15,737 nt of DNA from DATFMP01 sp035266845 (lineage in GTDB: Bacteria; SAR324; JACQKK01). The notes below the pieces were generated by a model. It had not been told where the DNA came from. It saw only the letters and a list, made by a program, of their open reading frames with translations, and ran no database searches. The stretch covers positions 1-15,737 of the forward strand of contig DATFMP010000069.1 in NCBI GenBank assembly GCA_035266845.1, given 5' to 3'. Made by a program: the position numbers and the translations under genes. Positions 1 to 7,148 of this stretch are shown here, one piece after another; position 1 is the first letter of the stretch, and every line of letters starts with the position of its first letter.

Positions 1-1
1 G

Positions 2-145
2 GGGGGCGTGTACATCTTGACGATTCTCTACCTTCCCGAGGGCCTGATGGGCCTGCCGGCGCGTCTGCGCCAGCACGGTAGCGCATCGGCCGCGCGGGAA
101 GCCGTCACCGCGCGCGAATCGGCCTCGGCCGAGTCGCGCCCATAA
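2..145 (+). CDS. livM: Branched-chain-amino-acid-type ABC transporter permease (LivM-like), 3' end only
   Basis: Only the last 47 codons are in the window; the gene enters from the left edge and stops at TAA 143-145. The visible start reads YILTILYLPEGLMGL, the usual ending of Liv-family permeases: the last membrane helix followed by a P-x-GL-x-GL motif. After this comes a polar, Ala/Arg/Glu-rich cytoplasmic tail. The family forms the inner-membrane channel of importers for branched-chain amino acids, urea, amides and related solutes. It lies 27 bp upstream of the binding-protein gene and in the same operon as livG and livF. Its position just before the rest of the set suggests LivM rather than LivH, but too little is visible to be certain. 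Confidence 0.75.
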   Translation, partial: GGVYILTILYLPEGLMGLPARLRQHGSASAAREAVTARESASAESRP

Positions 146-172
146 TCTTCAGAATCATCGGGAGGAGCAGTC

Positions 173-1450
173 ATGGCACACCAGTGGGGAAGGGGTCTGC
201 TCAAAGGCATTGCGCTCCTGGCCATGCTGACCGTGGTCGGCGCGTTCGGCCCGGTCAGCGGCAAAGCGCAGGCGGATGAATTGCGCATCGGCTTTCTGGC
301 GCCGCTCACGGGCATCTTTGCCCAGGTCGGCACGGACATGAAGAACGGCTTCCAGATGTATCTGGATGAGGTGCACGGCAACTTCCACGGCGCCAAGGTC
401 AAGTTCATCGTGGAAGACAGCCAGGGCAAGCCGCCCATCAACGTGCAGAAGGCCCAGAAGCTGATCCGTCAGGACAAGGTGCACATGTTCATCGGCGGCC
501 TGCTGGCCTCCACGGGCTATGCCCTGGCGCCGGTAAGCACGCGCAGCAAGACGATCTACATCGCGCCGGTGGCGGCTGCGGATGATCTCACCCAGCGCCA
601 GAGCGCCAAGTATCCGTACTTCCTCCGCAGCGGCTGGACCTCGTCGCAGCCCTCGCACCCCTTTGGCCAGTGGGCCTGCGACCAGGGCTACAAGCGCATC
701 GCGACCATCGGTGCCGATTACGCCTTCGGCTACGAGGTGATCGGTGGCTTCCAGCAGTCCTTCGAGGCGTGTGGCGGCAAGATCGTGCAAAAGCTTTGGA
801 CGCCTCTGGGCACCAAGGACTTCGGGCCCTATCTGCCGCAGATCAAGCGCGACGTGGATGCCGTGTTCACGCTGATGGTGGGGCCGATGACGCTGGCCTT
901 CCCGAAGCAGTACAAGGCTGCGGGTATGAAGGCGCCCCTGCTGGGCGGTGGCACGAGCGCGGATGAGTTCGCGCTGCCTTTCATGGGAGATGAGGCGATC
1001 GGATACACGACGGCCCTGCAATACAGCGCGGCCATTCAGACGCCCAAGAACGAGGCGTTTGTGAAGAAGTACCGCAAGCTGTACGGCAAAGTGCCCTCCT
1101 ACTACTCGGAGACCAACTACACGACGGCCGAGTGGATCGACAAGGTGATGGCGGAAACGCACGGCAAGTGGCCGGGCACCAAGAAGTTCATCGCACTGTT
1201 CAGCAAGATCAAGCTGGACTCGGTGCGGGGGCCGGTGCATATGGACGATCAGCGAAATCCCGTCCAGAACATCTACATCCGCCACGTCGAGAAGACGAAG
1301 ATGTTCGGCTACCCGAACGACGAGCTGTGGAACGTCATCGTGAAGACGTACCCCGCCGTCACGCAGTACGGGAGCTTCAACAAGGCCGACTATTTGAAGC
1401 AACCGGCCTACAGCCGCGACTACCCGCCTTGCCGCTACTGCGGCGAGTAA
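173..1450 (+). CDS. Periplasmic substrate-binding protein of a Liv-type ABC importer
   Basis: A 425-residue protein of the LivK/AmiC type (periplasmic-binding-protein family 6). It starts at ATG 173 behind a GGAGGAG Shine-Dalgarno. Residues 1-34 form a signal peptide: positive MAHQWGRGLLK, a hydrophobic core, then a likely cleavage at AQA|DE. The mature protein opens with LRIGFLAPLTGIFAQVGTDM, the characteristic first strand and loop of this family, and continues with the repeated alpha/beta pattern of two lobes (IATIGADYAFGYE near residue 180; APLLGGGTSADE near 255). Length is typical. It delivers a solute to the LivM/LivG/LivF machinery encoded around it. The ligand is not readable; in this family it ranges from Leu/Ile/Val to urea, amides and aromatic acids, and the neighbouring hydrolase-type genes favour an amide or ureide. 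The C-terminus carries a C-x-x-C (CRYC) of unknown significance. Confidence 0.93.
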   Translation: MAHQWGRGLLKGIALLAMLTVVGAFGPVSGKAQADELRIGFLAPLTGIFAQVGTDMKNGFQMYLDEVHGNFHGAKVKFIVEDSQGKPPINVQKAQKLIRQDKVHMFIGGLLASTGYALAPVSTRSKTIYIAPVAAADDLTQRQSAKYPYFLRSGWTSSQPSHPFGQWACDQGYKRIATIGADYAFGYEVIGGFQQSFEACGGKIVQKLWTPLGTKDFGPYLPQIKRDVDAVFTLMVGPMTLAFPKQYKAAGMKAPLLGGGTSADEFALPFMGDEAIGYTTALQYSAAIQTPKNEAFVKKYRKLYGKVPSYYSETNYTTAEWIDKVMAETHGKWPGTKKFIALFSKIKLDSVRGPVHMDDQRNPVQNIYIRHVEKTKMFGYPNDELWNVIVKTYPAVTQYGSFNKADYLKQPAYSRDYPPCRYCGE

Positions 1451-1461
1451 CGGGCCGAGCG

Positions 1462-1512
1462 GTGCACGGGGTGCCTGCGCGGTCATCCGCCGCGGGTGCC
1501 CCGCACTTTTTT
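1462..1512 (+). terminator. Intercistronic hairpin plus six T residues (partial terminator/attenuator)
   Basis: Between the binding-protein gene and livG, GTGC 1462-1465 pairs with GCAC 1503-1506 and GGGG 1468-1471 with CCCC 1499-1502, leaving a two-base bulge (AC 1466-1467). The stem continues with 1472-1479 against 1491-1498, with three G-T wobbles, and a run of six T follows at once (1507-1512). This has the form of a Rho-independent terminator. Because livG begins 20 bp later with no clear promoter between, it more likely acts as a partial terminator or 3' stabiliser that raises binding-protein yield over the ATPases, an arrangement known from other binding-protein operons. Confidence 0.65.
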
Positions 1513-1532
1513 CCGCGCGAGGTATCGATGCG

Positions 1533-2303
<771 letters not shown>

Positions 2304-2307
2304 GGGG

Positions 2308-3009
2308 ATGGCGATACTGGAGGTGCAGGATATCCACACCTACTACAGCGACTCCTACGTGCTGCAGGGGCTCTCGCTCTCGCTGGAGAAGGGGCAGATC
2401 CTGGGGCTGCTGGGGCGCAACGGGGTGGGCAAGACCACGCTGGTGAACTCCATCGTGGGCTTCACTCCACCGCGCCACGGCCGCGTCGTGTTCAAGGGGC
2501 AGGATATCACCCGCATCTCGTCCTTCCGCACGGTGCGCATGGGCATGGGACTGGTGCCCCAGGGCCGGCGCGTGTTCCGCTCGCTCAGCGTGGAGGAGAA
2601 CCTGAACGTCGCGCGACAGCACCACGGTGCGGATACCTACTCGCTGGAGCACGTCTACGAATTCTTCCCACGCCTGTACGAGCGGCGCCGGCAGAGGGCC
2701 AGTACGCTCTCCGGCGGCGAGCAGCAGATGCTGGCCATCGGTCGCGGGCTGATGACCAACCCCGATTGCCTCATCATGGACGAGCCCTCGGAGGGCTTGG
2801 CGCCCCTGGTGATCCAGCACCTGTGGGACATCATCGCGCGCCTGCGCAAGGAGGGGCTCTCGATCCTGCTCGTGGAGCAGAACGCCGCACTGGCCCTCAA
2901 GCTGGTGGATTACGTGCACGTCATCAGCAAGGGCCGGGTCGTGCACTCGTCCAGCCCCGAGGAACTGTGGGCCAACGAGGAGGTCAAGTCCCACTACCTG
3001 GGCCTTTGA
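2308..3009 (+). CDS. livF: High-affinity branched-chain-amino-acid-type ABC transporter ATPase LivF
   Basis: A 233-residue ABC ATPase, the partner of LivG. Walker A is GRNGVGKTT (36-44), Q-loop Gln85 lies in LVPQGRRVF, the signature is LSGGEQQ (134-140) and Walker B is CLIMDEP (154-160). The H-loop position reads LVEQN (Gln191 instead of His), which is typical of LivF. Another family trait is the LVPQGRRVFRSLSVEENL block. The ATG at 2308 sits four bases after the livG stop, with GAGG overlapping the livG end as ribosome-binding site, so translation is probably coupled. It is the last gene of the importer operon; convergent genes follow. Confidence 0.93.
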   Translation: MAILEVQDIHTYYSDSYVLQGLSLSLEKGQILGLLGRNGVGKTTLVNSIVGFTPPRHGRVVFKGQDITRISSFRTVRMGMGLVPQGRRVFRSLSVEENLNVARQHHGADTYSLEHVYEFFPRLYERRRQRASTLSGGEQQMLAIGRGLMTNPDCLIMDEPSEGLAPLVIQHLWDIIARLRKEGLSILLVEQNAALALKLVDYVHVISKGRVVHSSSPEELWANEEVKSHYLGL

Positions 3010-3047
3010 GCCCAGGGTGCCCCGCGAAGCCTCACGCCGTCACATCC

Positions 3048-3080
3048 TGCGGTAACCAAGCCTCTCCACGCCCTACCGCA
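3048..3080. other. Inverted repeat between convergent livF and VOC genes
   Basis: TGCGGTA (3048-3054) is the exact reverse complement of TACCGCA (3074-3080), with a 19-base loop. It lies in the 86-bp gap between the ends of two convergent genes, where a bidirectional terminator would be expected. No T-run follows on either strand and the loop is long, so a terminator role is only possible. Confidence 0.3.
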
Positions 3081-3095
3081 TTGCCGCACCCGCGC

Positions 3096-3563
3096 TCAAC
3101 TCGCAGCCGGACGGTAGAAGTTTTCGCCGGGGACATACCGCCGGCCGGGGCTCATGTCCGGCGGCAGGCCTTCCTCCTCGGAGCCGTCGAAGTTCAACTC
3201 CACCATCACGCCGTTGGGATCGTAGACGAAGAGCTGCCACACCCGGATGGACGGGATCACCTGCTCGCGCCAGTCCAGCCCGGCCTGCTGGAAGCGTTGC
3301 CGATACTCCGCATAGCCGCGCGCGGTGATGGCGAAGTGGTCCACCGCGGCGGAACCCACGAACGGGCGTCCGTCCATCTGCAGGCCCGGCGCCCCGGCGT
3401 AGAGGTGGATCATCGCACCGCCCTGTGCCGTGCCCAGCCACGCGCCGGGGAAGCCGAAGTCGGGCCGTTCGGTAACCTGCAGGTCCAGCACCTCGGTGTA
3501 GAAGCGGAGGGTGCGCTGGAGATCGTCGGTCTTGATGGAGACATGGTTGAGGGTGGTGAGCAT
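3096..3563 (-). CDS. VOC-superfamily (glyoxalase/dioxygenase fold) protein
   Basis: A 155-residue single-module VOC protein. The start is ATG 3563-3561 (minus strand), behind AGGAGA at normal spacing. The paired beta-alpha-beta-beta-beta units are visible: NHVSIKTDDLQRTLRFYTEVLDLQV at the N-terminus, DHFAITARGYAEYRQRFQQAG in the middle and VYDPNGVMVELNFD near residue 113-126. His7, His76 and Glu122 stand where the metal ligands of glyoxalase I, fosfomycin-resistance proteins and extradiol dioxygenases lie, so metal binding is likely. The reaction cannot be told from sequence. It lies 59 bp downstream of the isochorismatase-like remnant on the same strand, probably co-transcribed with it, and converges on livF. 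The last 25 residues (EEEGLPPDMSPGRRYVPGENF and on) form a polar tail. Confidence 0.88.
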   Translation of the reverse strand: MLTTLNHVSIKTDDLQRTLRFYTEVLDLQVTERPDFGFPGAWLGTAQGGAMIHLYAGAPGLQMDGRPFVGSAAVDHFAITARGYAEYRQRFQQAGLDWREQVIPSIRVWQLFVYDPNGVMVELNFDGSEEEGLPPDMSPGRRYVPGENFYRPAAS

Positions 3564-3622
3564 CGCCTGCTTCTCCTGTGCGCTTGTCTGCGGGTGCGGG
3601 CCGGGCCGGCCGGGCCGCTGCT

Positions 3623-3874
3623 CTAGCGGGAGGGGCCCAGGCTCAGCCCGGGCAGCGCCCGCTCGTCGAAGCTGCGGATCGACGCGGCGTCGCGGGACTC
3701 GGTGATCACGTGCGCGATGGGTATGCCGGCGTGCCGAAGCGCCTTGAAGGCCGGTACGGTGCGTTCCGGTCGCGCGGCACTCTGCGCGGCGGGCAACGGC
3801 GGGGTGGCTATTGCGGGGCCCCGGTGGCGGCGGTGCAGGTCGATGGCCACCACGGCCGCGTGTGCTGCGATCAT
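3623..3874 (-). pseudogene. Truncated isochorismatase-like (cysteine hydrolase) gene
   Basis: An 83-codon frame with a good ribosome-binding site (GGGGGAG) before ATG 3874-3872. It begins AAVVAIDLHRRHRGPAIATPPLP and runs on to FKALRHAGIPIAHVITESRD, matching the first beta-alpha-beta unit of isochorismatase-like cysteine hydrolases: a VAIDLHRGH-type strand with the catalytic Asp (Asp12), then the ARAAGIPVVHV-type strand. Full enzymes run about 180-240 residues with a catalytic Lys and a G-x-x-T-x-x-C motif further on; both are absent, as the frame stops at TAG 3625-3623 after IRSFDERALPGLSLGPSR. An internal or 3' deletion is the simplest reading. Family members hydrolyse amides and ureides such as N-carbamoyl compounds and ureidoacrylate. 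Recognition rests on pattern memory; a short functional protein is possible but unlikely. Confidence 0.6.
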
Positions 3875-3918
3875 GGCGCTCTCCCCCGAGAAGGCTCATG
3901 CAAGGCGTTGGTTCCTAC

Positions 3919-3947
3919 TTTGTCACCGGATCGCCGCGGGCTGTCAA
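3919..3947 (-). promoter_or_regulatory. Candidate sigma-70 promoter for the isochorismatase-like/VOC genes
   Basis: On the minus strand a perfect TTGACA (3947-3942) is followed after 17 bases by GACAAA (3924-3919), a weak -10 (3 of 6 matches to TATAAT). Transcription would begin about 35-40 bases upstream of ATG 3874. The -35 is convincing and the -10 is not, so this is tentative. Confidence 0.35.
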
Positions 3948-3993
3948 CGCCGGCCTGGGCCTGCCGCTCCTTTGGGGCGACCGCTCCGGCCGT

Positions 3994-4022
3994 TTGCCAG
4001 GGGTGGAATGCCCGGGTAACAT
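3994..4022 (+). promoter_or_regulatory. Candidate sigma-70 promoter of the deacetylase-fold gene
   Basis: TTGCCA (3994-3999; 5 of 6 matches to TTGACA), a 17-base spacer and TAACAT (4017-4022; 4 of 6 matches to TATAAT). The expected leader is about 80 bases, ending in the strong AGGAGG at 4098-4103. A palindrome overlaps the -10 (see next entry). It is divergent from the minus-strand promoter about 50 bp away. Confidence 0.4.
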
Positions 4023-4026
4023 ACCC
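4014..4026. promoter_or_regulatory. Palindrome over the -10 box (possible operator)
   Basis: GGGTA-ACA-TACCC is a 13-bp inverted repeat with perfect 5-bp arms, centred on the candidate -10 of the deacetylase-fold gene. A repressor bound here would block that promoter. No regulator gene is visible in this half of the window, and a 5-bp arm can occur by chance. Confidence 0.3.
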
Positions 4027-4110
4027 CCGCCTGCCGGCGCGGCGCCCCGCGCGGCTTGGGAGACGGGGCGCGCCGCTACCCCTATTGCCCTATTGCCAGG
4101 AGGTTGCACG

Positions 4111-4974
4111 ATGAAGACCCCCCGTGTGTCCTACCAGCCCAGTTATGCCCGCAAGCGGCTGGAACCGCCGCCGGGTGGGCCGCTGATCGTGCACCTGATC
4201 GTGAACGTGGAGCACTGGGTGTACACGGAGCCCATGCCGCGGGTGCTGCTGCCCGCGCCCCAGGGCGGCTCCCACGTGCCCGACGTGCCCAACTGGAGTT
4301 GGAAGGAGTACGGCTGGCGCTGCGGCCTGCCCCGCATCATGAGCATGCTGGACGAGTTTGGCATCCGCGCCACGGCCAGCATCAACGGCGACGTTTGCAA
4401 TGCCTATCCGGAGATGGCGCGCGCAATGGACGATGCGGGCTGGGACTTCATGGGGCACGGCTTCGTGCAGACCCCCATGAGCAAGGTTGCCGATGAGCGC
4501 AAGGCCATTGCGGACACGATGGACACCATCAAGCGCTTCACCGGCAAGCCCATGCGCGGCTGGATGGGCCCCGGGCTCACGGAGACCTTCGACACGGCCG
4601 ACCTGCTCAAGGAGTTGGGCGTGGAGTGGCTCTGCGACTGGGTGGTGGACGACCTGCCGGTGGACGTGCAGACCGAGCACGGCCCATTGATCGGCGTGCC
4701 CTACACCGTGGAACTGAACGACATCGTCGTGTACGCGCTGGAACACCACCGTTCCGAAGAGATGTACAACCGCCTCATGCACAGCCTGCCGATCTACCTG
4801 GAGGAGACCCAGAGCGACCCGCGCGTGCTGCCCATTGCCGTGCATCCCTACATTACCGGCGTGCCCCACCGCATCGGCTTCTTCCGGCGCATGCTGGAGG
4901 AGCTGCGGCGTCTGCACGGCGTGGTGTTCATGACCGGCAGCGAGATCGCCGACTGGTATGCCGACCAGCGTTGA
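4111..4974 (+). CDS. Polysaccharide-deacetylase-fold hydrolase, PuuE/allantoinase-like
   Basis: A 287-residue protein. The start is ATG 4111 behind a perfect AGGAGG (4098-4103); the frame is open further upstream but that part is GC-rich non-coding sequence. The NodB-type barrel is modified as in PuuE-like proteins: NVEHW (32-36) stands where classical deacetylases have TFDDG, then ATASINGDVCNAYP (88-100), GHGF (115-118) and HPYITGVPHRIGFFRRML (245-262), which corresponds to the HP-x-I-x-G-x-P-x-R block of PuuE. No signal peptide is seen, so it is cytoplasmic and not a wall-active enzyme. The PuuE subgroup opens cyclic amides or ureides such as allantoin, but many members are uncharacterised. 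The adjacent importer and isochorismatase-like remnant fit an amide or ureide pathway. Confidence 0.85.
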   Translation: MKTPRVSYQPSYARKRLEPPPGGPLIVHLIVNVEHWVYTEPMPRVLLPAPQGGSHVPDVPNWSWKEYGWRCGLPRIMSMLDEFGIRATASINGDVCNAYPEMARAMDDAGWDFMGHGFVQTPMSKVADERKAIADTMDTIKRFTGKPMRGWMGPGLTETFDTADLLKELGVEWLCDWVVDDLPVDVQTEHGPLIGVPYTVELNDIVVYALEHHRSEEMYNRLMHSLPIYLEETQSDPRVLPIAVHPYITGVPHRIGFFRRMLEELRRLHGVVFMTGSEIADWYADQR

Positions 4975-5090
4975 GGAAGCGCAGGCCACCTCGCCTCGCC
5001 CAGCCGATGCCGGCGGTGTTGCCGCATGGGCCATCTGCCGACTCATCGCCAGACCTTTCGCACCCGTGGGTTGCTTCTGCGGTGGGAAAA

Positions 5091-5121
5091 GTTCACAGTG
5101 TGAACGTTCACAATTGTGAAC
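5091..5121. promoter_or_regulatory. Overlapping palindrome array, probable operator of the EPS-locus regulator
   Basis: Two abutting perfect palindromes: GTTCACAGTGTGAAC (5091-5105) and GTTCACAATTGTGAAC (5106-5121). Their junction makes a third, TGTGAACGTTCACA (5099-5112). Four half-sites result: TTCACA at 5092 and 5107, TGTGAA at 5099 and 5115. The array ends 28 bp before the regulator's start codon, so autoregulation is likely. The half-site equals that of Rex operators (TTGTGAA-N4-TTCACAA), but the inner spacing here is two bases. Local A/T content is well above the surroundings, as expected for a promoter region, though I could not settle on -35 and -10 boxes. Confidence 0.7.
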
Positions 5122-5149
5122 GCATGCGGTCATCAAGCGGGAGGCATGG

Positions 5150-5815
5150 GTGGCAATGGCCCGGGGTACCAACGACGAGGCGACGCTGCGTCTGCTCAAT
5201 GCCATCGAGGAGGAGGAGTGGGTTTCCCAGCGCTCCCTCTCCACACGGCTCGGTATCGCGGTGGGCCTCACCAATGCCTATGTGAAGCGTTGCCTGAACA
5301 AGGGTTGGATCAAGATGTCCCGCGCGCCGGCGCGGCGCTACAAGTACTACCTCACGCCCAAAGGCTTTGCCGAAAAGACACGTCTCACGGCGCGCTACCT
5401 GTCCCGCTCGTTCCAGTTCTTCCGCGAGGCCCGCTCCCAGTGCGATGAAGCGTTCGCGCAGTGCCTGCGTCGCGGCTGGAGCCGGGTGGTGCTGTGTGGG
5501 GCCGGCGAACTGGCCGAGATCGCGGTGCTGACCGCGCGCGAAGGGCCGATCGAGCCGATGGCGATCGTAGCACCGGACAGTGCTGTCGCCGAGTTCGCGG
5601 GACTCCCCGTGCTGCCGGACCTGGCGGCTGCGGGGCCCATTGATGCGGTCATCGTGACTGACATCAGCGAACCACAGGCCGTGTACGAGGCGCTGACGGC
5701 GCACCTGGACGATGAGCGCATCCTCACCCCCCCGCTGTTGAACCTGACGCGCCGTGAGTTACGCCGAGCCAACCAGCGGCCAACTCGGCAGGCGACGCCG
5801 CAAAGCGACAGGTGA
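5150..5815 (+). CDS. Winged-helix regulator with C-terminal Rossmann-like domain, EPS-locus type
   Basis: A 221-residue regulator. Residues 10-75 form a winged helix (ATLRLLNAIEEEEWVSQRSLSTRLGIAVGLTNAYVKRCLNKGWIK, then the wing RRYKYYLTPKGFAEK), resembling the MarR-like regulators found at exopolysaccharide loci. Residues 112-200 look like a nucleotide-binding Rossmann half: VVLCGAGELAEIA (G-x-G-x-x-A), MAIVAPDS, FAGLPVLPDL and IDAVIVTDI. That layout recalls Rex and the PglD/CoA-binding fold, suggesting that DNA binding responds to a nucleotide or sugar-nucleotide. The start is GTG 5150 with GGGAGG five bases upstream; ATG 5156 in the same frame is an alternative. It heads the polysaccharide cluster just behind the palindrome array and probably controls it. 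The C-terminal 20 residues are a basic, disordered-looking tail. Confidence 0.82.
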   Translation: MAMARGTNDEATLRLLNAIEEEEWVSQRSLSTRLGIAVGLTNAYVKRCLNKGWIKMSRAPARRYKYYLTPKGFAEKTRLTARYLSRSFQFFREARSQCDEAFAQCLRRGWSRVVLCGAGELAEIAVLTAREGPIEPMAIVAPDSAVAEFAGLPVLPDLAAAGPIDAVIVTDISEPQAVYEALTAHLDDERILTPPLLNLTRRELRRANQRPTRQATPQSDR

Positions 5816-5951
5816 TGATCGCGCGCAACGGAGGCCGTTCATCGGCCATCCCTGGCATCGCCCGCAGTTATAGGGTGTGCCGTGCAGCCCCGCAGTGCGG
5901 AACGCAATCGCGAGTGCAGGCGCATGCGGCAGCCGCAGGGGGCATCGCACC

Positions 5952-7148
5952 ATGCGCGTGATGATCCTCAACACGGACTACCCGGCCTTCCTGCGCGATC
6001 TGGTGGAGCGGCACCAAGGCTTTGCCGAGGCAAGCTATGCGAAGCAGCTGCAGCTGCGCAACGAGAGCCTCTTCGGGGTGTTCGATGCCTACTCGCATGG
6101 CTTTCAGGCCAACGGCGAAGAGGCGTGGGAAGTGCACGCCAACAACGGCCTGATGCAGCGGCGCTGGATGATCGAGCACGGCCTGCAGGCGCCGCGGGGC
6201 AGTGCGCGCCGGCCATCGCGGCTGAGCCGGCTAGCGCGGCGGGTGGCCCGTCGCCTGCGGATGGTGAGGCAGGACACGCGCCACACCCTGCTCAGCCCGT
6301 TTGACGTTGCGCCGTGGGACCTGGGTGAGATGCTGCTGGCCCGGGTCGCGCACGACCGACCGGACGTCGTGCTTAATCACGCGGTAAGCGAGATCGGCTC
6401 GGATCTGCTGGAGCGGATGCGGCCGCACACGCGGCTCATCGTGGGCCAGATTGCCTCACCGCTGCCCGAGGCGGAGGACTATCGGGCCTATGACCTGATG
6501 GTCTCCTCGCTACCGAACTTCGTGGCCTACTACGAGCAACGCGGCTTGCAGGCGCACTTGAATTGTTTGGCGTTCGACCCGCGCGTGCTGGAGGCGATCG
6601 GCCCCCTTCAGCGCACGGTGGAGGTGTCCTTCGTGGGTAGCTTGTCGCGGGCCCATGCGGGCCGCGTGGCGCTGGTGGAGCACCTCGCGGCCCGCAGCGA
6701 CATCGCCATCTGGGGCAACGGCGTCGAACGGCTCGATGCAGACTCGCCCGTGCGGGCGCACTATCAGGGCGAGGCCTGGGGTGCGGACATGTTCCGCGTG
6801 CTGGGGCGCTCCAGGATTACCGTCAATCACCACATCGGCATCGCGGGTCCTCACGCCAACAACATGCGGCTGTTCGAGGCGACCGGAATGGGCGCGCTGC
6901 TCATCACCGACCGCAAGTCGGATATCGGCGAGCTGTTCGAGCCAGGCCGGGAGGTCGTCTGTTACGACAGCCCGCAGGAGTGCCTGGAGCTGATCGACTA
7001 CTACCGCCGGCACGAATCGGAGCGGGACCGCATCGCGGACGCGGGCCAGCGCCGCACCTTGCGCGATCACACCTATCGGCAGCGCACCGAGGGGCTGGCG
7101 CAGATCTTCCGCGAGCAGCTCGTGCAACGCGGCCAGGGAGTGCAATGA
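5952..7148 (+). CDS. Glycosyltransferase, CgeB/GT-B-like
   Basis: A 398-residue protein. It starts at ATG 5952 with AGGGGG eight bases upstream; the frame is open earlier but lacks a better site. The N-terminal half opens MRVMILNTDYPAFLRDL, a first Rossmann strand. The C-terminal half has the layout of the second GT-B domain in CgeB-like transferases: VSFVGSLSRAHAGRVALVEHL (225-245), IAIWGNG, VNHHIGIAGPHANNMRLFEATGMGALLITD (291-320) and LFEPGREVVCYDSPQECLELIDYYRRH. The segment MRLFE-x-x-G-x-GALLITD is the nucleotide-sugar site characteristic of the family. It probably adds a sugar to the lipid-linked polysaccharide in the cytoplasm; donor and acceptor are unknown. Its stop overlaps the next start (ATGA), showing coupling with the exporter permease. 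Confidence 0.85.
   Translation: MRVMILNTDYPAFLRDLVERHQGFAEASYAKQLQLRNESLFGVFDAYSHGFQANGEEAWEVHANNGLMQRRWMIEHGLQAPRGSARRPSRLSRLARRVARRLRMVRQDTRHTLLSPFDVAPWDLGEMLLARVAHDRPDVVLNHAVSEIGSDLLERMRPHTRLIVGQIASPLPEAEDYRAYDLMVSSLPNFVAYYEQRGLQAHLNCLAFDPRVLEAIGPLQRTVEVSFVGSLSRAHAGRVALVEHLAARSDIAIWGNGVERLDADSPVRAHYQGEAWGADMFRVLGRSRITVNHHIGIAGPHANNMRLFEATGMGALLITDRKSDIGELFEPGREVVCYDSPQECLELIDYYRRHESERDRIADAGQRRTLRDHTYRQRTEGLAQIFREQLVQRGQGVQ

Noticed and set aside
155..1486. A 443-codon open frame on the minus strand opposite the binding-protein gene.
   Set aside because: It is the antisense shadow of a well-recognised gene in high-GC DNA; its translation is Leu/Arg/His-rich and has no domain pattern.
2997..3016. 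Hairpin CCTGGGC-CTTTGA-GCCCAGG across the livF stop codon as a terminator.
   Set aside because: The arms are perfect, but no T-run follows and most of the 5' arm is livF coding sequence.
3565..3899. In-frame extension of the VOC protein upstream to ATG 3899 on the minus strand.
   Set aside because: The extra residues are Arg/Pro-rich shadow of the isochorismatase-like frame, whereas ATG 3563 has AGGAGA and begins exactly at the VOC fold.
3811..4110. Upstream extension of the deacetylase-fold gene by 100 codons.
   Set aside because: The frame is open but its translation is unlike protein, it overlaps the opposite-strand gene, and a perfect AGGAGG marks ATG 4111.
5099..5112. CRP/FNR-type site (TGTGA-N6-TCACA).
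   Set aside because: The half-sites are present but spaced by four bases (TGTGA-ACGT-TCACA), and the array as a whole fits a dedicated local operator better.
5833..5847. GGCCG-TTCAT-CGGCC hairpin after the regulator gene as a terminator.
   Set aside because: The stem is only 5 bp and no T-run follows.
5853..5865. Sigma-54 promoter TGGCAT...GC upstream of the first glycosyltransferase.
   Set aside because: The GG and GC elements are separated by 8 bases instead of 10, and the TT before GC is missing.
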